Assembly: GCA_002841655.1 (NCBI GenBank)
Contig: PHAH01000001.1
Location: 1 to 34,257 of the forward strand
DNA length: 34,257 bases
DNA from: Candidatus Falkowbacteria bacterium HGW-Falkowbacteria-2
GTDB lineage: Bacteria > Patescibacteriota > Patescibacteriia > Patescibacteriales > UBA12465
Reading direction: 5' to 3'
Notes under the pieces: model-generated
Told to the model about the DNA's origin: nothing
The model's input: only the letters and a program-made list of their open reading frames with translations
Databases searched by the model: none
Shown: positions 13,689-21,408 of the stretch, in pieces
Layout of the letters: every line of letters starts with the position of its first letter
Numbering within the stretch: position 1 is the stretch's first letter
Position numbers and translations under genes: made by a program

Positions 13689-14411
13689 CTACATCCGTAA
13701 ATAACGCAACCTTTCTTTTTCTGGTAACCGCTCAATCGCATAGCGTAGGGCGGTTCGCGGGAGACGGGTGGCATATTCATCAAGAAAATGGCGCAGCACC
13801 TTTTCATCCTTCTTCCCCATTTCTCGCAACATCCAGCCGACGGCTTTGTGCATCAAATCTTCTTTATCATTCAACAACATCTTGGCGAGCTCAATTATTT
13901 CCTCAAACTCTCCATTCTTAATTAACGCAATTGTGCTTACCACTGCCAGGCGCCTGTCCCAGAGATTTTTTGAACGGGAGTATTTATATAACTCGCTCCT
14001 CTTTTCCGGATGACGACGTAAATAATCACCCCAGATTTTATAAACAGATAAATCGACTAAGTCCCAATTGTTTATTCCTTTTCGATTAGCATGATAGAAA
14101 GTGACAAGAGCTTTACGTTCATTATCAGCTTTCGCCTTTTCGTATTTTGAAACTAGAATAAGCAAACCAAGCAAACGGATTTCGTGGTATGAATTTTTTA
14201 TTAACACCGCTACGTCCTCTAGGCTGGCCTCAGAATATTGTTTAGCCAAAGCGCGCGTGACAGGTACAGTTATGCCCAAAAACTTATCCCCTTCGCCATA
14301 TTGACCCTTCCCGGTTTTGAAAAAGTGACCGAGGAATTTACCCTTATCAGCATCAGCCTCCTTCATCATCGCTTTGATGATTGTTTTATGATTTATTAGG
14401 TTTTTTGGCAT
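13689..14411 (-). CDS. DNA alkylation repair protein, AlkD-like (HEAT-repeat glycosylase)
   Basis: 240 residues from ATG 14411 (MPKNLINHK); the upstream extension of 20 codons is polar and lies over the promoter. The AlkD signature elements are in order: GQYGEGDKFLGITVPVTR (about 40-55), SYHEIRLLGLLILV (about 80-95), INNWDLVDLSV (about 125-135), then SRSKNLWDRRLAVVST (about 160-175) with the Trp-Asp-Arg-Arg motif, and DLMHKAVGWMLREMGKKD (about 195-212). These HEAT-like helices bind DNA and excise N3/N7-alkylated purines. The C-terminal ATRLPRTALRYAIERLP is also characteristic. A TATACT box almost touches the ATG, so the message may be leaderless. Confidence 0.93.
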   Translation of the reverse strand: MPKNLINHKTIIKAMMKEADADKGKFLGHFFKTGKGQYGEGDKFLGITVPVTRALAKQYSEASLEDVAVLIKNSYHEIRLLGLLILVSKYEKAKADNERKALVTFYHANRKGINNWDLVDLSVYKIWGDYLRRHPEKRSELYKYSRSKNLWDRRLAVVSTIALIKNGEFEEIIELAKMLLNDKEDLMHKAVGWMLREMGKKDEKVLRHFLDEYATRLPRTALRYAIERLPEKERLRYLRM

Positions 14412-14446
14412 AATAGTATATAAAGTGTAACAATACGTCTTCTCGT

Positions 14447-14567
14447 CCGTATTATTAATGTTACAGAACATTAATAACGGAGATTTACACTCAAAGCTCT
14501 CGTTCCCTGCCGATAATGATTATCGTCAGCGAACGGGGGTCGAACAGTCAAAAAGAACTTGTTCGAC
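14447..14567. other. Three tandem perfect or near-perfect hairpins, unknown structured element
   Basis: Hairpin 1 (14447-14480): TATTAATGTT/AACATTAATA plus CCGT/ACGG, 14 bp with a 2-base bulge. Hairpin 2 (14501-14535): CGTTC, CTG and CGATAA pairing with TTATCG, CAG and GAACG, separated by single mismatches, with a TGA loop. Hairpin 3 (14539-14567): GTCGAACA/TGTTCGAC, 8 bp. They fill the gap between the divergent AlkD gene and the 49-aa gene. If transcribed rightwards they would be the leader of that small gene. Confidence 0.6.
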
Positions 14568-14622
14568 AGGCCAAGAGCCGGTCACTCTAGGTTCCCGCCT
14601 TATAAACATAACTCTTAAATGT

Positions 14623-14772
14623 ATGAGAGAACTAAGCGGATTCCTAGGGTTTCTGGTGCTAATCCTTGCCCTGCGTTGGGTAATGCCTCCGGAAGCTGCC
14701 GATCTTGCTGGTGAAATCCTTGTTTCGATCCTAACGATCATCAGGAATCTCCTCATGCAGGCTCGCACCTAA
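14623..14772 (+). CDS. Short single-helix membrane protein, hypothetical
   Basis: 49 residues from ATG 14623. The frame runs open from 14458, but the upstream part is polar and overlaps the hairpins, so this ATG is preferred. A hydrophobic helix MRELSGFLGFLVLILALRWVM comes first (cut here to 21 by its Met), and residues 24-42 (ADLAGEILVSILTIIRNLL) form a second amphipathic or membrane helix. A strong terminator follows 8 bases after the stop. No family is recognised. Small membrane proteins with structured leaders include toxin-like peptides, but no partner or antisense RNA is evident, so no function is claimed. Confidence 0.5.
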   Translation: MRELSGFLGFLVLILALRWVMPPEAADLAGEILVSILTIIRNLLMQART

Positions 14773-14779
14773 AGATATT

Positions 14780-14806
14780 AAAGCCTTTCATTTTTTGAAA
14801 GGCTTT
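14780..14806. terminator. Bidirectional terminator between 49-aa gene and propeller-like gene
   Basis: Eleven-bp stem AAAGCCTTTCA/TGAAAGGCTTT with a T5 loop; T-rich tail on the plus strand, weaker on the minus strand. Confidence 0.85.
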
Positions 14807-14810
14807 TCTT

Positions 14811-15473
14811 TTACTCCGCTAGCTGCAGTGGTATCTCTCCGCGCCACAACTTCCCTTCTTTACGCGCAAAGAATATTAATTTTTTTTCATCCGGTGTGAG
14901 TTTGAGATCATAGATGCGCTCATAGGCTTGACTCTCTTGTCCGTTGATAACAATCATATCACCCCTGCCATCGCGCGCCTTATACACAAAAGCCTTGCTA
15001 TCTTTAGTAAACAAGCGTGGCTCAAAAATCCAATCATACTCTTTTCCAGGAATGCCGTTAATTACCGCCACCTGCTTATACTCCCTGCTAGCGGTATAGG
15101 CGAAGCTTTTTCCATCCGGAGAATAGCCCATGTAGTTGATACTATCGAATTTCGGTCCGGCTACACCGTTATATACCACCCTCACGCCGTCAGTCTTAGT
15201 CACGTAAGCATAGCTTAAACCATCGGGCGAACCCATAACGGAGACGTCGTCGTAGCTCTTAGGTTCTGGTAGGTCGGCGACTACCACCTCCGATATATCC
15301 TCACTCGTTGAAAGTGCTGGCAGTGAGTTAGTGTTCTGAGGAGTCAGCGGTGACCAAGTTTTCTGACGAGAAACGAGAAAGAGCAAAGAGACGGTGATAA
15401 TAAAAAGAATCAGTATCGCCCACGCCAGACGTCGCTGATTCAAGTTTATCCTTAATTCTTTTTTGTGAGCCAT
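14811..15473 (-). CDS. Membrane-anchored protein with beta-propeller-like (WD40/TolB-type) repeats
   Basis: 220 residues. Residues 1-15 are basic and cytoplasmic, a single membrane helix lies at 17-35 (WAILILFIITVSLLFLVS), and a Pro/Ser/Thr-rich linker runs to about 70. The exterior part has four repeats of a propeller blade pattern: SVMGSPDGLSYAYVTKTDG, YMGYSPDGKSFAYTASREY, FTKDSKAFVYKARDG and KLTPDEKKLIFFARKEG. Each contains a S/T-P-D-G/E-K turn. Four blades are too few for a closed propeller, so it may assemble or be a short form. It lies 37 bases downstream of rlmH on the same strand. The function is unknown, probably binding at the cell surface. Confidence 0.75.
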   Translation of the reverse strand: MAHKKELRINLNQRRLAWAILILFIITVSLLFLVSRQKTWSPLTPQNTNSLPALSTSEDISEVVVADLPEPKSYDDVSVMGSPDGLSYAYVTKTDGVRVVYNGVAGPKFDSINYMGYSPDGKSFAYTASREYKQVAVINGIPGKEYDWIFEPRLFTKDSKAFVYKARDGRGDMIVINGQESQAYERIYDLKLTPDEKKLIFFARKEGKLWRGEIPLQLAE

Positions 15474-15510
15474 ATGATTATTCTATATGCGCTCATTATA
15501 TCAAATCGTT

Positions 15511-15975
15511 TCAATAATGATAATCTTTGCCGGCGTTAATTAATAATCCACGATAGATTTGTTCAAGTAAAACCACGCGTGCGAGCTCGTGTGGGAAGGT
15601 TAGAGTCGATAAAGATATACATTTATATCGTTTTCGGAATTCTTCTTCCCAGCCTAAAGCGCCACCGATTACCAAAACTAAATCACGGCCATCATATTCG
15701 TTTAGAAAGCTCGCAAAAGAGGGAGAGTCAAAAACATTGCCCTTTTCGGCCAATAGAAATATATCAGCTTTTGGTAGCTTGTGCACAACTTTTTCGATTA
15801 CTTCATTTTCCTGCCTTTTCGAACGATTCTTGTCATTCTTCCCAAACGGAGAAGCACTCGTTTCAATGAGCTTGAAACGAGCATAGGGAGCGATGCGTTT
15901 TTCATAATCAGCTGCCAAAGTTTGCAAAGCCTTATTTTTCAAGGCGCCGACAGCGATGAGGGTAATGTTGTTCAT
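15511..15975 (-). CDS. rlmH: 23S rRNA (pseudouridine1915-N3)-methyltransferase
   Basis: 154 residues from ATG 15975 (MNNITLIAVG), close to the usual 155-160. SPOUT-fold methyltransferase features are visible: N-terminal LIAVGALKNKAL, the DIFLLAEKGNVFDSPSFA box, the LVLVIGGALGW cofactor-binding knot with Gly-Gly (G-G-A-x-G), and the C-terminal FPHELARVVLLEQIYRGLLI plus KDYHY tail, both diagnostic of RlmH. It methylates pseudouridine 1915 in helix 69 of the 50S subunit of assembled ribosomes. Followed after 37 bases by the propeller-like gene, with no terminator between, so the two are probably co-transcribed. Confidence 0.96.
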   Translation of the reverse strand: MNNITLIAVGALKNKALQTLAADYEKRIAPYARFKLIETSASPFGKNDKNRSKRQENEVIEKVVHKLPKADIFLLAEKGNVFDSPSFASFLNEYDGRDLVLVIGGALGWEEEFRKRYKCISLSTLTFPHELARVVLLEQIYRGLLINAGKDYHY

Positions 15976-16087
15976 AAAGATATTATAGCAGAAGCGCAAA
16001 AAAATATTTAGGTCAAGACCTCGGCATCGTTTGACAAAATATAAATTTTGTATTTAAATATACATGAGGTAACCAAAACAGAGAACC

Positions 16088-16381
16088 ATGAAAACAAAAA
16101 ACCGTTTCACCGAAATCCAGGACATTTTTACCAAGTATGAAAACAGAATGAGCGATCTACCCGACGAGAACGAGTGTCAGATTATACTCCTCGAACTTGT
16201 GAAAGCAGCCACAAGTATTAAGCCGAAAGAAACCGGTCTGGCCAGCAAATTTGAATCAGATTGGTTCAACTTCCGTGACAAAATCAAAGATTTTTCCGAC
16301 TGTCGCATCTATCTAGATGCTAAAAAAGAAATTGAGAAACACTTATCTGCCATTCTTGAACCTGATAGTGTTAACTCCTAA
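16088..16381 (+). CDS. Hypothetical small helical protein
   Basis: 97 residues from ATG 16088, charged and predicted all-helical: RFTEIQDIFTKYENRM, NECQIILLELVKAATSI, ASKFESDWFNFRDKIKDF and LDAKKEIEKHLSAIL. There is no signal or membrane segment. A TTGACA box (16031-16036) with an AT-rich -10 region (near 16054) lies upstream and a good terminator downstream (16394-16417), so it is an independent unit. Two Cys (near 31 and 78) are not in a metal motif. The family is not recognised. Confidence 0.7.
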   Translation: MKTKNRFTEIQDIFTKYENRMSDLPDENECQIILLELVKAATSIKPKETGLASKFESDWFNFRDKIKDFSDCRIYLDAKKEIEKHLSAILEPDSVNS

Positions 16382-16393
16382 AAGACTCTCTCC

Positions 16394-16417
16394 AAGGCCC
16401 CGAACAACAGGGGCTTT
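16394..16417 (+). terminator. Terminator of the 97-aa protein gene
   Basis: AAGGCCCC/GGGGCTTT stem (one G-T pair) with an 8-nt loop and a run of six T residues. Confidence 0.85.
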
Positions 16418-16478
16418 TTTCTTAATAAAATGTAACATTTTCTATATTTTTTCGTATACTATAGCAGAGAGAAAACAT

Positions 16479-16604
16479 ATGCAATTTAATCACATGTTAC
16501 AGCTGAAGAACACAAATTGCCCGGTCATCATTGATCGCGGTTATTTTGTCGTTTCTGCCCGTTCTGGGCCAGTTGGCATGTTTAGCATTATGATTGCGCC
16601 CTAA
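16479..16604 (+). CDS. Possible 41-aa peptide with its own promoter and terminator
   Basis: ATG 16479 opens a 41-codon frame ending TAA 16604. The peptide has a beta-like centre (NCPVIIDRGYFVVSARSGPVGMFSIMIAP) and no signal peptide. A TATACT box at 16455-16460 precedes it, a weak purine stretch GAGAGAAAA lies just before the ATG, and a strong terminator (16639-16670) follows. The frame could extend upstream to 16317, but that part overlaps the previous gene and terminator. Alternatively the unit is a non-coding RNA. No family is recognised. Confidence 0.4.
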   Translation: MQFNHMLQLKNTNCPVIIDRGYFVVSARSGPVGMFSIMIAP

Positions 16605-16638
16605 AAGGGCTCTCTAATATAATCAAAGGACACTAGCC

Positions 16639-16670
16639 AATCTCGGCCCTACGGAATCAGGGTCGAGATT
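16639..16670 (+). terminator. Strong terminator of the 41-codon unit
   Basis: Twelve-bp stem AATCTCGGCCCT/AGGGTCGAGATT (one G-T pair), 8-nt loop, then TTTTT. Confidence 0.88.
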
Positions 16671-16724
16671 TTTTTGTTAAATGTCTTATCGTTCTTTTCA
16701 AATGTGAAACCAAAACCAAACTAT

Positions 16725-17900
16725 ATGAAAACAACAATCGTCCGCACCTACACTTTGATGGCCTTTTTATTAAGGTTCGCGCCAGCTTTCTTTTTTGCAA
16801 CCTATCAGCTCTTCCTCACCGAGCATGGCATGAGTATTTTCCAAATCAGTCTCATTAACGGCGCCTACATGCTAAGCGTCTTTATCCTTGAAGTGCCCAC
16901 TGGCGCTTTCGCCGATAGTTTTGGTCGGAAGCAATCAATTGTCTGGGGCTGTATTATCTTAGGTCTTTCCTTTCTCATCTACTTCACGTCTGATAGTTTC
17001 GGTGGTTTCATCATTGCTGAAATCGTTGGGGCTTTAGGATCTACTCTCATTTCTGGAGCTTTAGATGCCTGGGCCGTTGATTCTTTAGCCGCTGCTAATA
17101 TTGATACTCCTCTAGAAGCTCTTTTCAAACGGGAGGAAGGATATAAGCAAGCTGGTGTAATTAGTGGTAGCTTAATTGGCTCCTTCATCGGCTCAGTCAA
17201 TTTAAGTCTTCCCTGGCTAATCAGTGGAGCTCTAATGTTGGCTTCCGCCATTTGTGCCCATCGACTCATGATTGAGACCAGGCAAAGAGAAAGCGTCTTC
17301 AAGTTCAGTTTAGCCCCACTTCTCCACACAGCTCGGGACAGCTGGATTTCCAGTCGCTCCAACCCCGCTTTTCTTCGCCTCGCCGGTGTTGGTGCCATCT
17401 TGATGATGAGCGTGCAATCACTGAATATGCAGTGGCCGCTTTTGTTCCGTACAGGCTTTAATCTGCCTGTTTGGTCCCTCGGGGTTATCTTTGCCGGCAT
17501 TGCGACCACAACGGCGTTAGGAGCCCGTTTTGCGCCTCTCACGGCTCGTAAAACAAGACATGGGGGTCAAGGATTAGCGATTGCTTTCTTCATCATTGGC
17601 ATCACCATGATTCTCAGTGGACAAGCCTCATTTGTCGCTCCGGCTTTAACCTATTTTCTGCTTCATGAATTCGGTCGTGGTTTATTCGGACCCTTAAAAA
17701 AGGCCATGATTAATCGCCGTATTGATGGTCAAAATCGAGCGACCATGCTCTCACTTGATGCTATGGCCCTCTCGGCTGGCGCCTTTGTTGGATTAATTGG
17801 TGGGGGTTGGCTAGGTACACATTCCATCGCTCTTGCTTGGTCGGGCTCCGGGATTCTCTTACTTGCGGTCGTTCCCCTGCTCTACCGCAAAGCCGTATAA
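16725..17900 (+). CDS. Major facilitator superfamily transporter
   Basis: 391 residues from ATG 16725 (MKTTIVRTYTL); the 17-codon upstream extension overlaps the terminator. Twelve hydrophobic helices are expected and seen. Motif A between helices 2 and 3 reads GAFADSFGRKQS (about residues 59-70), the G-x-x-x-D-x-x-G-R-K/R pattern of MFS antiporters. EVPTGA just before it (helix 2) is a common feature of drug or solute exporters of this group. The centre has a polar loop (about 180-210) with a RQRESVFKFS stretch. The substrate cannot be told; efflux is likelier than uptake. Transcribed alone and closed by a bidirectional terminator. Confidence 0.92.
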   Translation: MKTTIVRTYTLMAFLLRFAPAFFFATYQLFLTEHGMSIFQISLINGAYMLSVFILEVPTGAFADSFGRKQSIVWGCIILGLSFLIYFTSDSFGGFIIAEIVGALGSTLISGALDAWAVDSLAAANIDTPLEALFKREEGYKQAGVISGSLIGSFIGSVNLSLPWLISGALMLASAICAHRLMIETRQRESVFKFSLAPLLHTARDSWISSRSNPAFLRLAGVGAILMMSVQSLNMQWPLLFRTGFNLPVWSLGVIFAGIATTTALGARFAPLTARKTRHGGQGLAIAFFIIGITMILSGQASFVAPALTYFLLHEFGRGLFGPLKKAMINRRIDGQNRATMLSLDAMALSAGAFVGLIGGGWLGTHSIALAWSGSGILLLAVVPLLYRKAV

Positions 17901-17902
17901 CA

Positions 17903-17928
17903 AAAAGGAAGTCTTCTGACTTCCTTTT
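17903..17928. terminator. Bidirectional terminator between MFS and znuB-like genes
   Basis: Eleven-bp stem AAAAGGAAGTC/GACTTCCTTTT with a TTCT loop; T-runs on both strands. It serves convergent genes. Confidence 0.85.
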
Positions 17929-17980
17929 AATATACATCGCAATTTAAATACAGAATTAATAAATGTTGAATCCCCTTCAA

Positions 17981-18505
17981 CTATCCCCTCAACTTTGAAA
18001 CAGTGAGAGCGCCGACAAACAGAAAAAAGCCAGAGAGAACAATACTAGCGCCAGCTGGCAGACTGAAGACAAGGGCGGCCGCTAAACCAATCCAGACAGC
18101 AAATAGAGCAAAAATACCTGAACCAAATAAGGCTTCTTTAAAGTTGCGAGCATTCTGCAAAGAAGCAGCGGCTGGCAGAATCAAGAGGGCGGAAACGAGC
18201 ATGACACCGACAGCGGACACGATACCAATAGCGGCGTCGCCATACAACTTCGAACGAGAACCGAGTTTGAAAACGAAGAACGCGGCAACCACGGTTAGTG
18301 GAACCGAAATATAGAAAGGGTATAAACCAAATAATAGTCCAAGAGCTACCCCACCGAAACTTACGTGCGCTAGACCGTCTCCAATTAAGGAGAGTTTTCT
18401 CAACACTAAAAATACTCCCAAGACCCCAGCCAAAACCGCCGCCAAGGAACCGGCGATGAGGGCACGAATCAAAAAATCATATTCAAAAAAGTTTAGGAGC
18501 TCCAT
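17981..18505 (-). CDS. znuB: Internally shortened metal ABC transporter permease (ABC-3/ZnuB family)
   Basis: 174 residues against about 260-280 for the family. The N-terminal part (1-95) is normal: LAGVLGVFLVLRKLSLIGDGLAHVSFGGVALGLLFG, then YGDAAIGIVSAVG. The C-terminal part (96-174) is normal as well: VMLVSALLILPAAASLQ to LPAGASIVLSGFFLF. Between them the usual 80-90 residues with about three membrane helices are absent, and the join SAVG-VMLVSALL is in frame. It looks like a clean internal deletion at a VG-coding microhomology. Whether it still transports is doubtful. Last gene of the metal operon, 3 bases from znuC. Confidence 0.85.
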   Translation of the reverse strand: MELLNFFEYDFLIRALIAGSLAAVLAGVLGVFLVLRKLSLIGDGLAHVSFGGVALGLLFGLYPFYISVPLTVVAAFFVFKLGSRSKLYGDAAIGIVSAVGVMLVSALLILPAAASLQNARNFKEALFGSGIFALFAVWIGLAAALVFSLPAGASIVLSGFFLFVGALTVSKLRG

Positions 18506-18508
18506 AGA

Positions 18509-19243
18509 TTAGTGATGATGCTGATGACAAATTAAATGCTGCGCAAAGTCGCCAAAATAATCTTGCATCGCGGGTGAATGACAAAAATCAGCAAATGGTC
18601 CAAAGAATATCAATTTCTCATCGAGATATAATAAGGAGCGGGCGTAGCGCCCGATATCAGCCGTGTCATGCGTTACCATCAATATCGCCATGTTTTTTTC
18701 CCTGTTTGCCTTCTCTAACATCGCAAAAAACTTTTCCCGCACCACTGGATCAAGAGCGGTAGTCGGTTCATCTAGGATAAGTAGCTGTGGCTCGCGAATT
18801 AAAGCCCGGGCTAACAGCACTCGCTGCTGTTGTCCGCCAGAAAGACGAGTAAATAACCTGCTTTCTTTCTCTTCAATTGCTAATTCTTTTAGAATCGCTC
18901 TCGCCTTAGCTTTAGCCTCACCTCTCTTCCCGTTTACCAAACCACTAGCGACCACCTCTAAAACGCTCGCGGGAAACAAGGGGTTGTGTTGTCTTTCTTG
19001 AGGTAAATAGGCAATTTTATCCCACTGCGTGAAACTGGATAAATCCTGACCGAACAGTTCTATTTTCCCGGTCGATATTGGGGCTAGATTAAGTAGAGCC
19101 TTAACCAAACTTGTCTTCCCGGCTCCGTTTGGTCCCGCTAAGCCAATATAATCACCTTCATTTATAACAAAAGACACGCCCGCCACTGCTGGGCGTTCGC
19201 TATAGGCGACACTAAGGTTGTCCACTTTGATAATTACTGACAT
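18509..19243 (-). CDS. znuC: Metal ABC transporter ATP-binding protein (ZnuC-like)
   Basis: 244 residues. Walker A GPNGAGKT (37-44), Q-loop LPQER (about 80), signature LSGGQQQR (134-141), Walker B LLILDEPTT (144-152), and the switch His in MVTHD (about 190). All catalytic residues are present, so the ATPase should be active. The C-terminus ends CHQHHH, a potential metal-binding tail seen in zinc and manganese ATPases. It energises import with the permease at 17981-18505. Its start overlaps the end of the binding-protein gene by 10 bases, so translation is coupled. Confidence 0.95.
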   Translation of the reverse strand: MSVIIKVDNLSVAYSERPAVAGVSFVINEGDYIGLAGPNGAGKTSLVKALLNLAPISTGKIELFGQDLSSFTQWDKIAYLPQERQHNPLFPASVLEVVASGLVNGKRGEAKAKARAILKELAIEEKESRLFTRLSGGQQQRVLLARALIREPQLLILDEPTTALDPVVREKFFAMLEKANREKNMAILMVTHDTADIGRYARSLLYLDEKLIFFGPFADFCHSPAMQDYFGDFAQHLICHQHHH

Positions 19244-20190
19244 TTTAAGCCTAATTTTAATTTCTCTAAATTCTCCCTCATAATACGTTCATAAGTCAAG
19301 CCCGCCCGCAAATCTTCGCGCGAAAGATTATGGGCGGAGTTTAGGGTAAGAATGGAAACATTTGCCTCAGAAGCTAAGGCTTCGGCTAAATTACGACTAT
19401 CAGTCGCCTCCGTAAAGACATATTCGGCTTGCTTCTCCCGCAACAGGTTGGTTAGCTCAATCAAACGATTAGGGTTGCTTTCAGCATCAGGCGAGAAACC
19501 TTGAGCGGCTTCATGCTGCAGGCCATAGCGATCAGCTAAATAGCCGAAGGCAAAATGACCGGCGTATATTAAATCCTTCAGTTCGCACGAACTAAGCCCC
19601 TCGCGATAGTCACTATCCAGTGCCGCCAGACGTGCCGTATAATCTTCGGCGCGGGAATTATAGTATTCGGTATTTTCGGAATCGACCTCACCTAGTTTTT
19701 GAGCTAAGCGATCAGCGGCTTTAGACATAATTACCGGATCTAACCAGATGTGCGGATCAACGCCATGGCCCTCCTCTTCCTCATCAGCTTCTTCCCCCTC
19801 ATGCTCATCATCATCTTCAAGGGTAGCATAACCCTCTCCCAGGGCGCTTGAAGACGGTGCGCCATTCCCAAGGCTGCTGATAATATCACTGGCCCATGGT
19901 TCGAGATAATCGCCAGTATAGACGAATAAGCTAGCACCACCAATGTTAATCATGTCGTTTGGTGTTGGTTCAAAGGAATGAGCCTCAACCCCTGGTGGTA
20001 ATGGCAGACTGACGCCAACCTTTGCACCGCCGATTTCACGCGCCAAGTCATACCAAGGAAAAAGACTGGCAACAACATATATTTTATCATCATCCTCTTT
20101 CGGTTTACCCTCCCATGAAGAAGTGACCGCCCAGACGGCTGCTAAGATTAATAGTACAAATACCCCTAAATAAATATATTTTTTCCTCAT
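19234..20190 (-). CDS. znuA: Metal-binding protein of a ZnuA-like ABC importer
   Basis: 318 residues, cluster A-1 solute-binding protein. An N-terminal membrane segment (5-22) without a lipobox acts as anchor. Metal ligands of the family are in place: His71 (GVEAHSFEP), His147 (VDPHIWLDP), His212 (AGHFAFGY) and an acidic residue near 261-264 (TEATDS). Between the first two lies an acidic His loop (about 126-142, DDDEHEGEEADEEEEGHG), typical of zinc-specific members, so zinc is the likeliest substrate; manganese is possible. It captures metal outside the cell for ZnuBC. First of the three importer genes, 18 bases after the phosphoesterase gene. Confidence 0.94.
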   Translation of the reverse strand: MRKKYIYLGVFVLLILAAVWAVTSSWEGKPKEDDDKIYVVASLFPWYDLAREIGGAKVGVSLPLPPGVEAHSFEPTPNDMINIGGASLFVYTGDYLEPWASDIISSLGNGAPSSSALGEGYATLEDDDEHEGEEADEEEEGHGVDPHIWLDPVIMSKAADRLAQKLGEVDSENTEYYNSRAEDYTARLAALDSDYREGLSSCELKDLIYAGHFAFGYLADRYGLQHEAAQGFSPDAESNPNRLIELTNLLREKQAEYVFTEATDSRNLAEALASEANVSILTLNSAHNLSREDLRAGLTYERIMRENLEKLKLGLKCQ

Positions 20191-20208
20191 ATTATTTCAT
20201 TTGAATAA

Positions 20209-21309
20209 TTATTCAAACCGGAACAAAATTATTTCTCCTTGCCCAAGCGTCCTAAGAGGTGGTCCCCAAGTGCCAGTGCCCGCACTGGTATATGTCAACA
20301 TTTCTTTATATGTTTCCAGGCCATAGGAGAAGCGTCCATACATCAGCCAGGTCATAAAGGAGATTGGAAATATTTGACCACGGTGGGTATGTCCGGATAA
20401 CATTAGCTTTGCTCCCAAATCACTAGCTTCCGCCTGATCGACCGGAACGTGATTTAAAACTATTCGGGGCAAATCCGCTTCTTCACGTATATTTTCGATA
20501 TCTCGGCGCAAATCACTATGATCTCTCGCTAAATAATTAAATCCAATTACTTCGATATTTTCCACTACAGTCGCTTCGTCCGAAAGCAGAATCATATCAC
20601 CTTCCTCCACCAGTCTTTCCATCTCGCCGTCGTAGACATAATAGTCGTGGTTACCGGGGGTAAAGATGAGCGGCGCTTCAAAGCTCTGGAGGGCCGGTAC
20701 AAATTCACTGAGCTGCCTATCACTGCCATCAATTAAATCGCCACTGATCACGGTGAAGTCAGGCTCTAGTTCATTGACTATGTTAGCAACTCTAACAAGC
20801 CAGGCCGGTCGATATACGGAACCAATGTGTAAGTCGGAAAGTTGCACGAAGCTTTTACCTGATAATTCTGCTGGCCAACCACTCAAGGTGATTGTTTTCA
20901 CTCTTGGATTATAGGCATTATATGTGCCCAGAATAAACAGAGCAACGGCCAGTGAGAAGGTTATAATCGCAATTAATCGCTGCTTATCTAACAACTTTTC
21001 CTGATATTTCGACCTAACCTTTTTTATAATCGCAAACACCAACCAATATATTGCCCCTAGGAGCATTAGCTGAGTCAGCAAACCAAACATCGTCGCGCTA
21101 ATCGTATAGAGAGCATGGATGAGATTACCACCCTCACCGCGCATGATGATAAATACTGATAAGAAAAAGACCGAGATGACAATAAAAAAGGCGAGAAGCC
21201 AACCTTTATATCTCACTAGGCGCGGAAAGGCTTGTAATACGAGCTTCCAAGCAAAATAATGCCCTAATATTACCAATGATAGAAACACTAAAAATGATAA
21301 AATCATCAT
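20209..21309 (-). CDS. Membrane metallophosphoesterase (YaeI/YkuE-like)
   Basis: 366 residues from ATG 21309; ATG 21306 and an upstream TTG are alternatives. Four membrane helices lie at about 3-22, 38-55, 68-92 and 111-130. The catalytic domain follows with the calcineurin-type motifs in order: SDLHIG (D-x-H), VISGDLIDG (G-D), TPGNHDYY (G-N-H-D), LNHVP (H), and SGHTHRGQ (G-H-x-H). These coordinate two metal ions and hydrolyse phosphoesters; relatives act on membrane lipids such as lipid A precursors. The substrate here is unknown. It heads the metal-importer operon, which may reflect its own metal need. Confidence 0.93.
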   Translation of the reverse strand: MMILSFLVFLSLVILGHYFAWKLVLQAFPRLVRYKGWLLAFFIVISVFFLSVFIIMRGEGGNLIHALYTISATMFGLLTQLMLLGAIYWLVFAIIKKVRSKYQEKLLDKQRLIAIITFSLAVALFILGTYNAYNPRVKTITLSGWPAELSGKSFVQLSDLHIGSVYRPAWLVRVANIVNELEPDFTVISGDLIDGSDRQLSEFVPALQSFEAPLIFTPGNHDYYVYDGEMERLVEEGDMILLSDEATVVENIEVIGFNYLARDHSDLRRDIENIREEADLPRIVLNHVPVDQAEASDLGAKLMLSGHTHRGQIFPISFMTWLMYGRFSYGLETYKEMLTYTSAGTGTWGPPLRTLGQGEIILFRFE

Positions 21310-21365
21310 ATATTTTAAAATAAGATATAACAATATTAGCAGAAAATCTGCTTTTTGGGAAATGA

Positions 21366-21393
21366 AAAACGGCTCTTTTAAAAAGGCCGTTTT
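21366..21393 (-). terminator. Terminator of the PhoH-like gene
   Basis: AAAACGGC/GCCGTTTT stem around a 12-base self-complementary insert; T-rich tail on the minus strand. 16 bases after the stop. Confidence 0.8.
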
Positions 21394-21408
21394 CGGTAGA
21401 TTTAAAAT

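Noticed and set aside
16317..16604. 95-codon frame covering the 41-aa peptide
   Set aside because: Its first half overlaps the end of the 97-aa gene and its terminator; only the part after the TATACT box is plausible.
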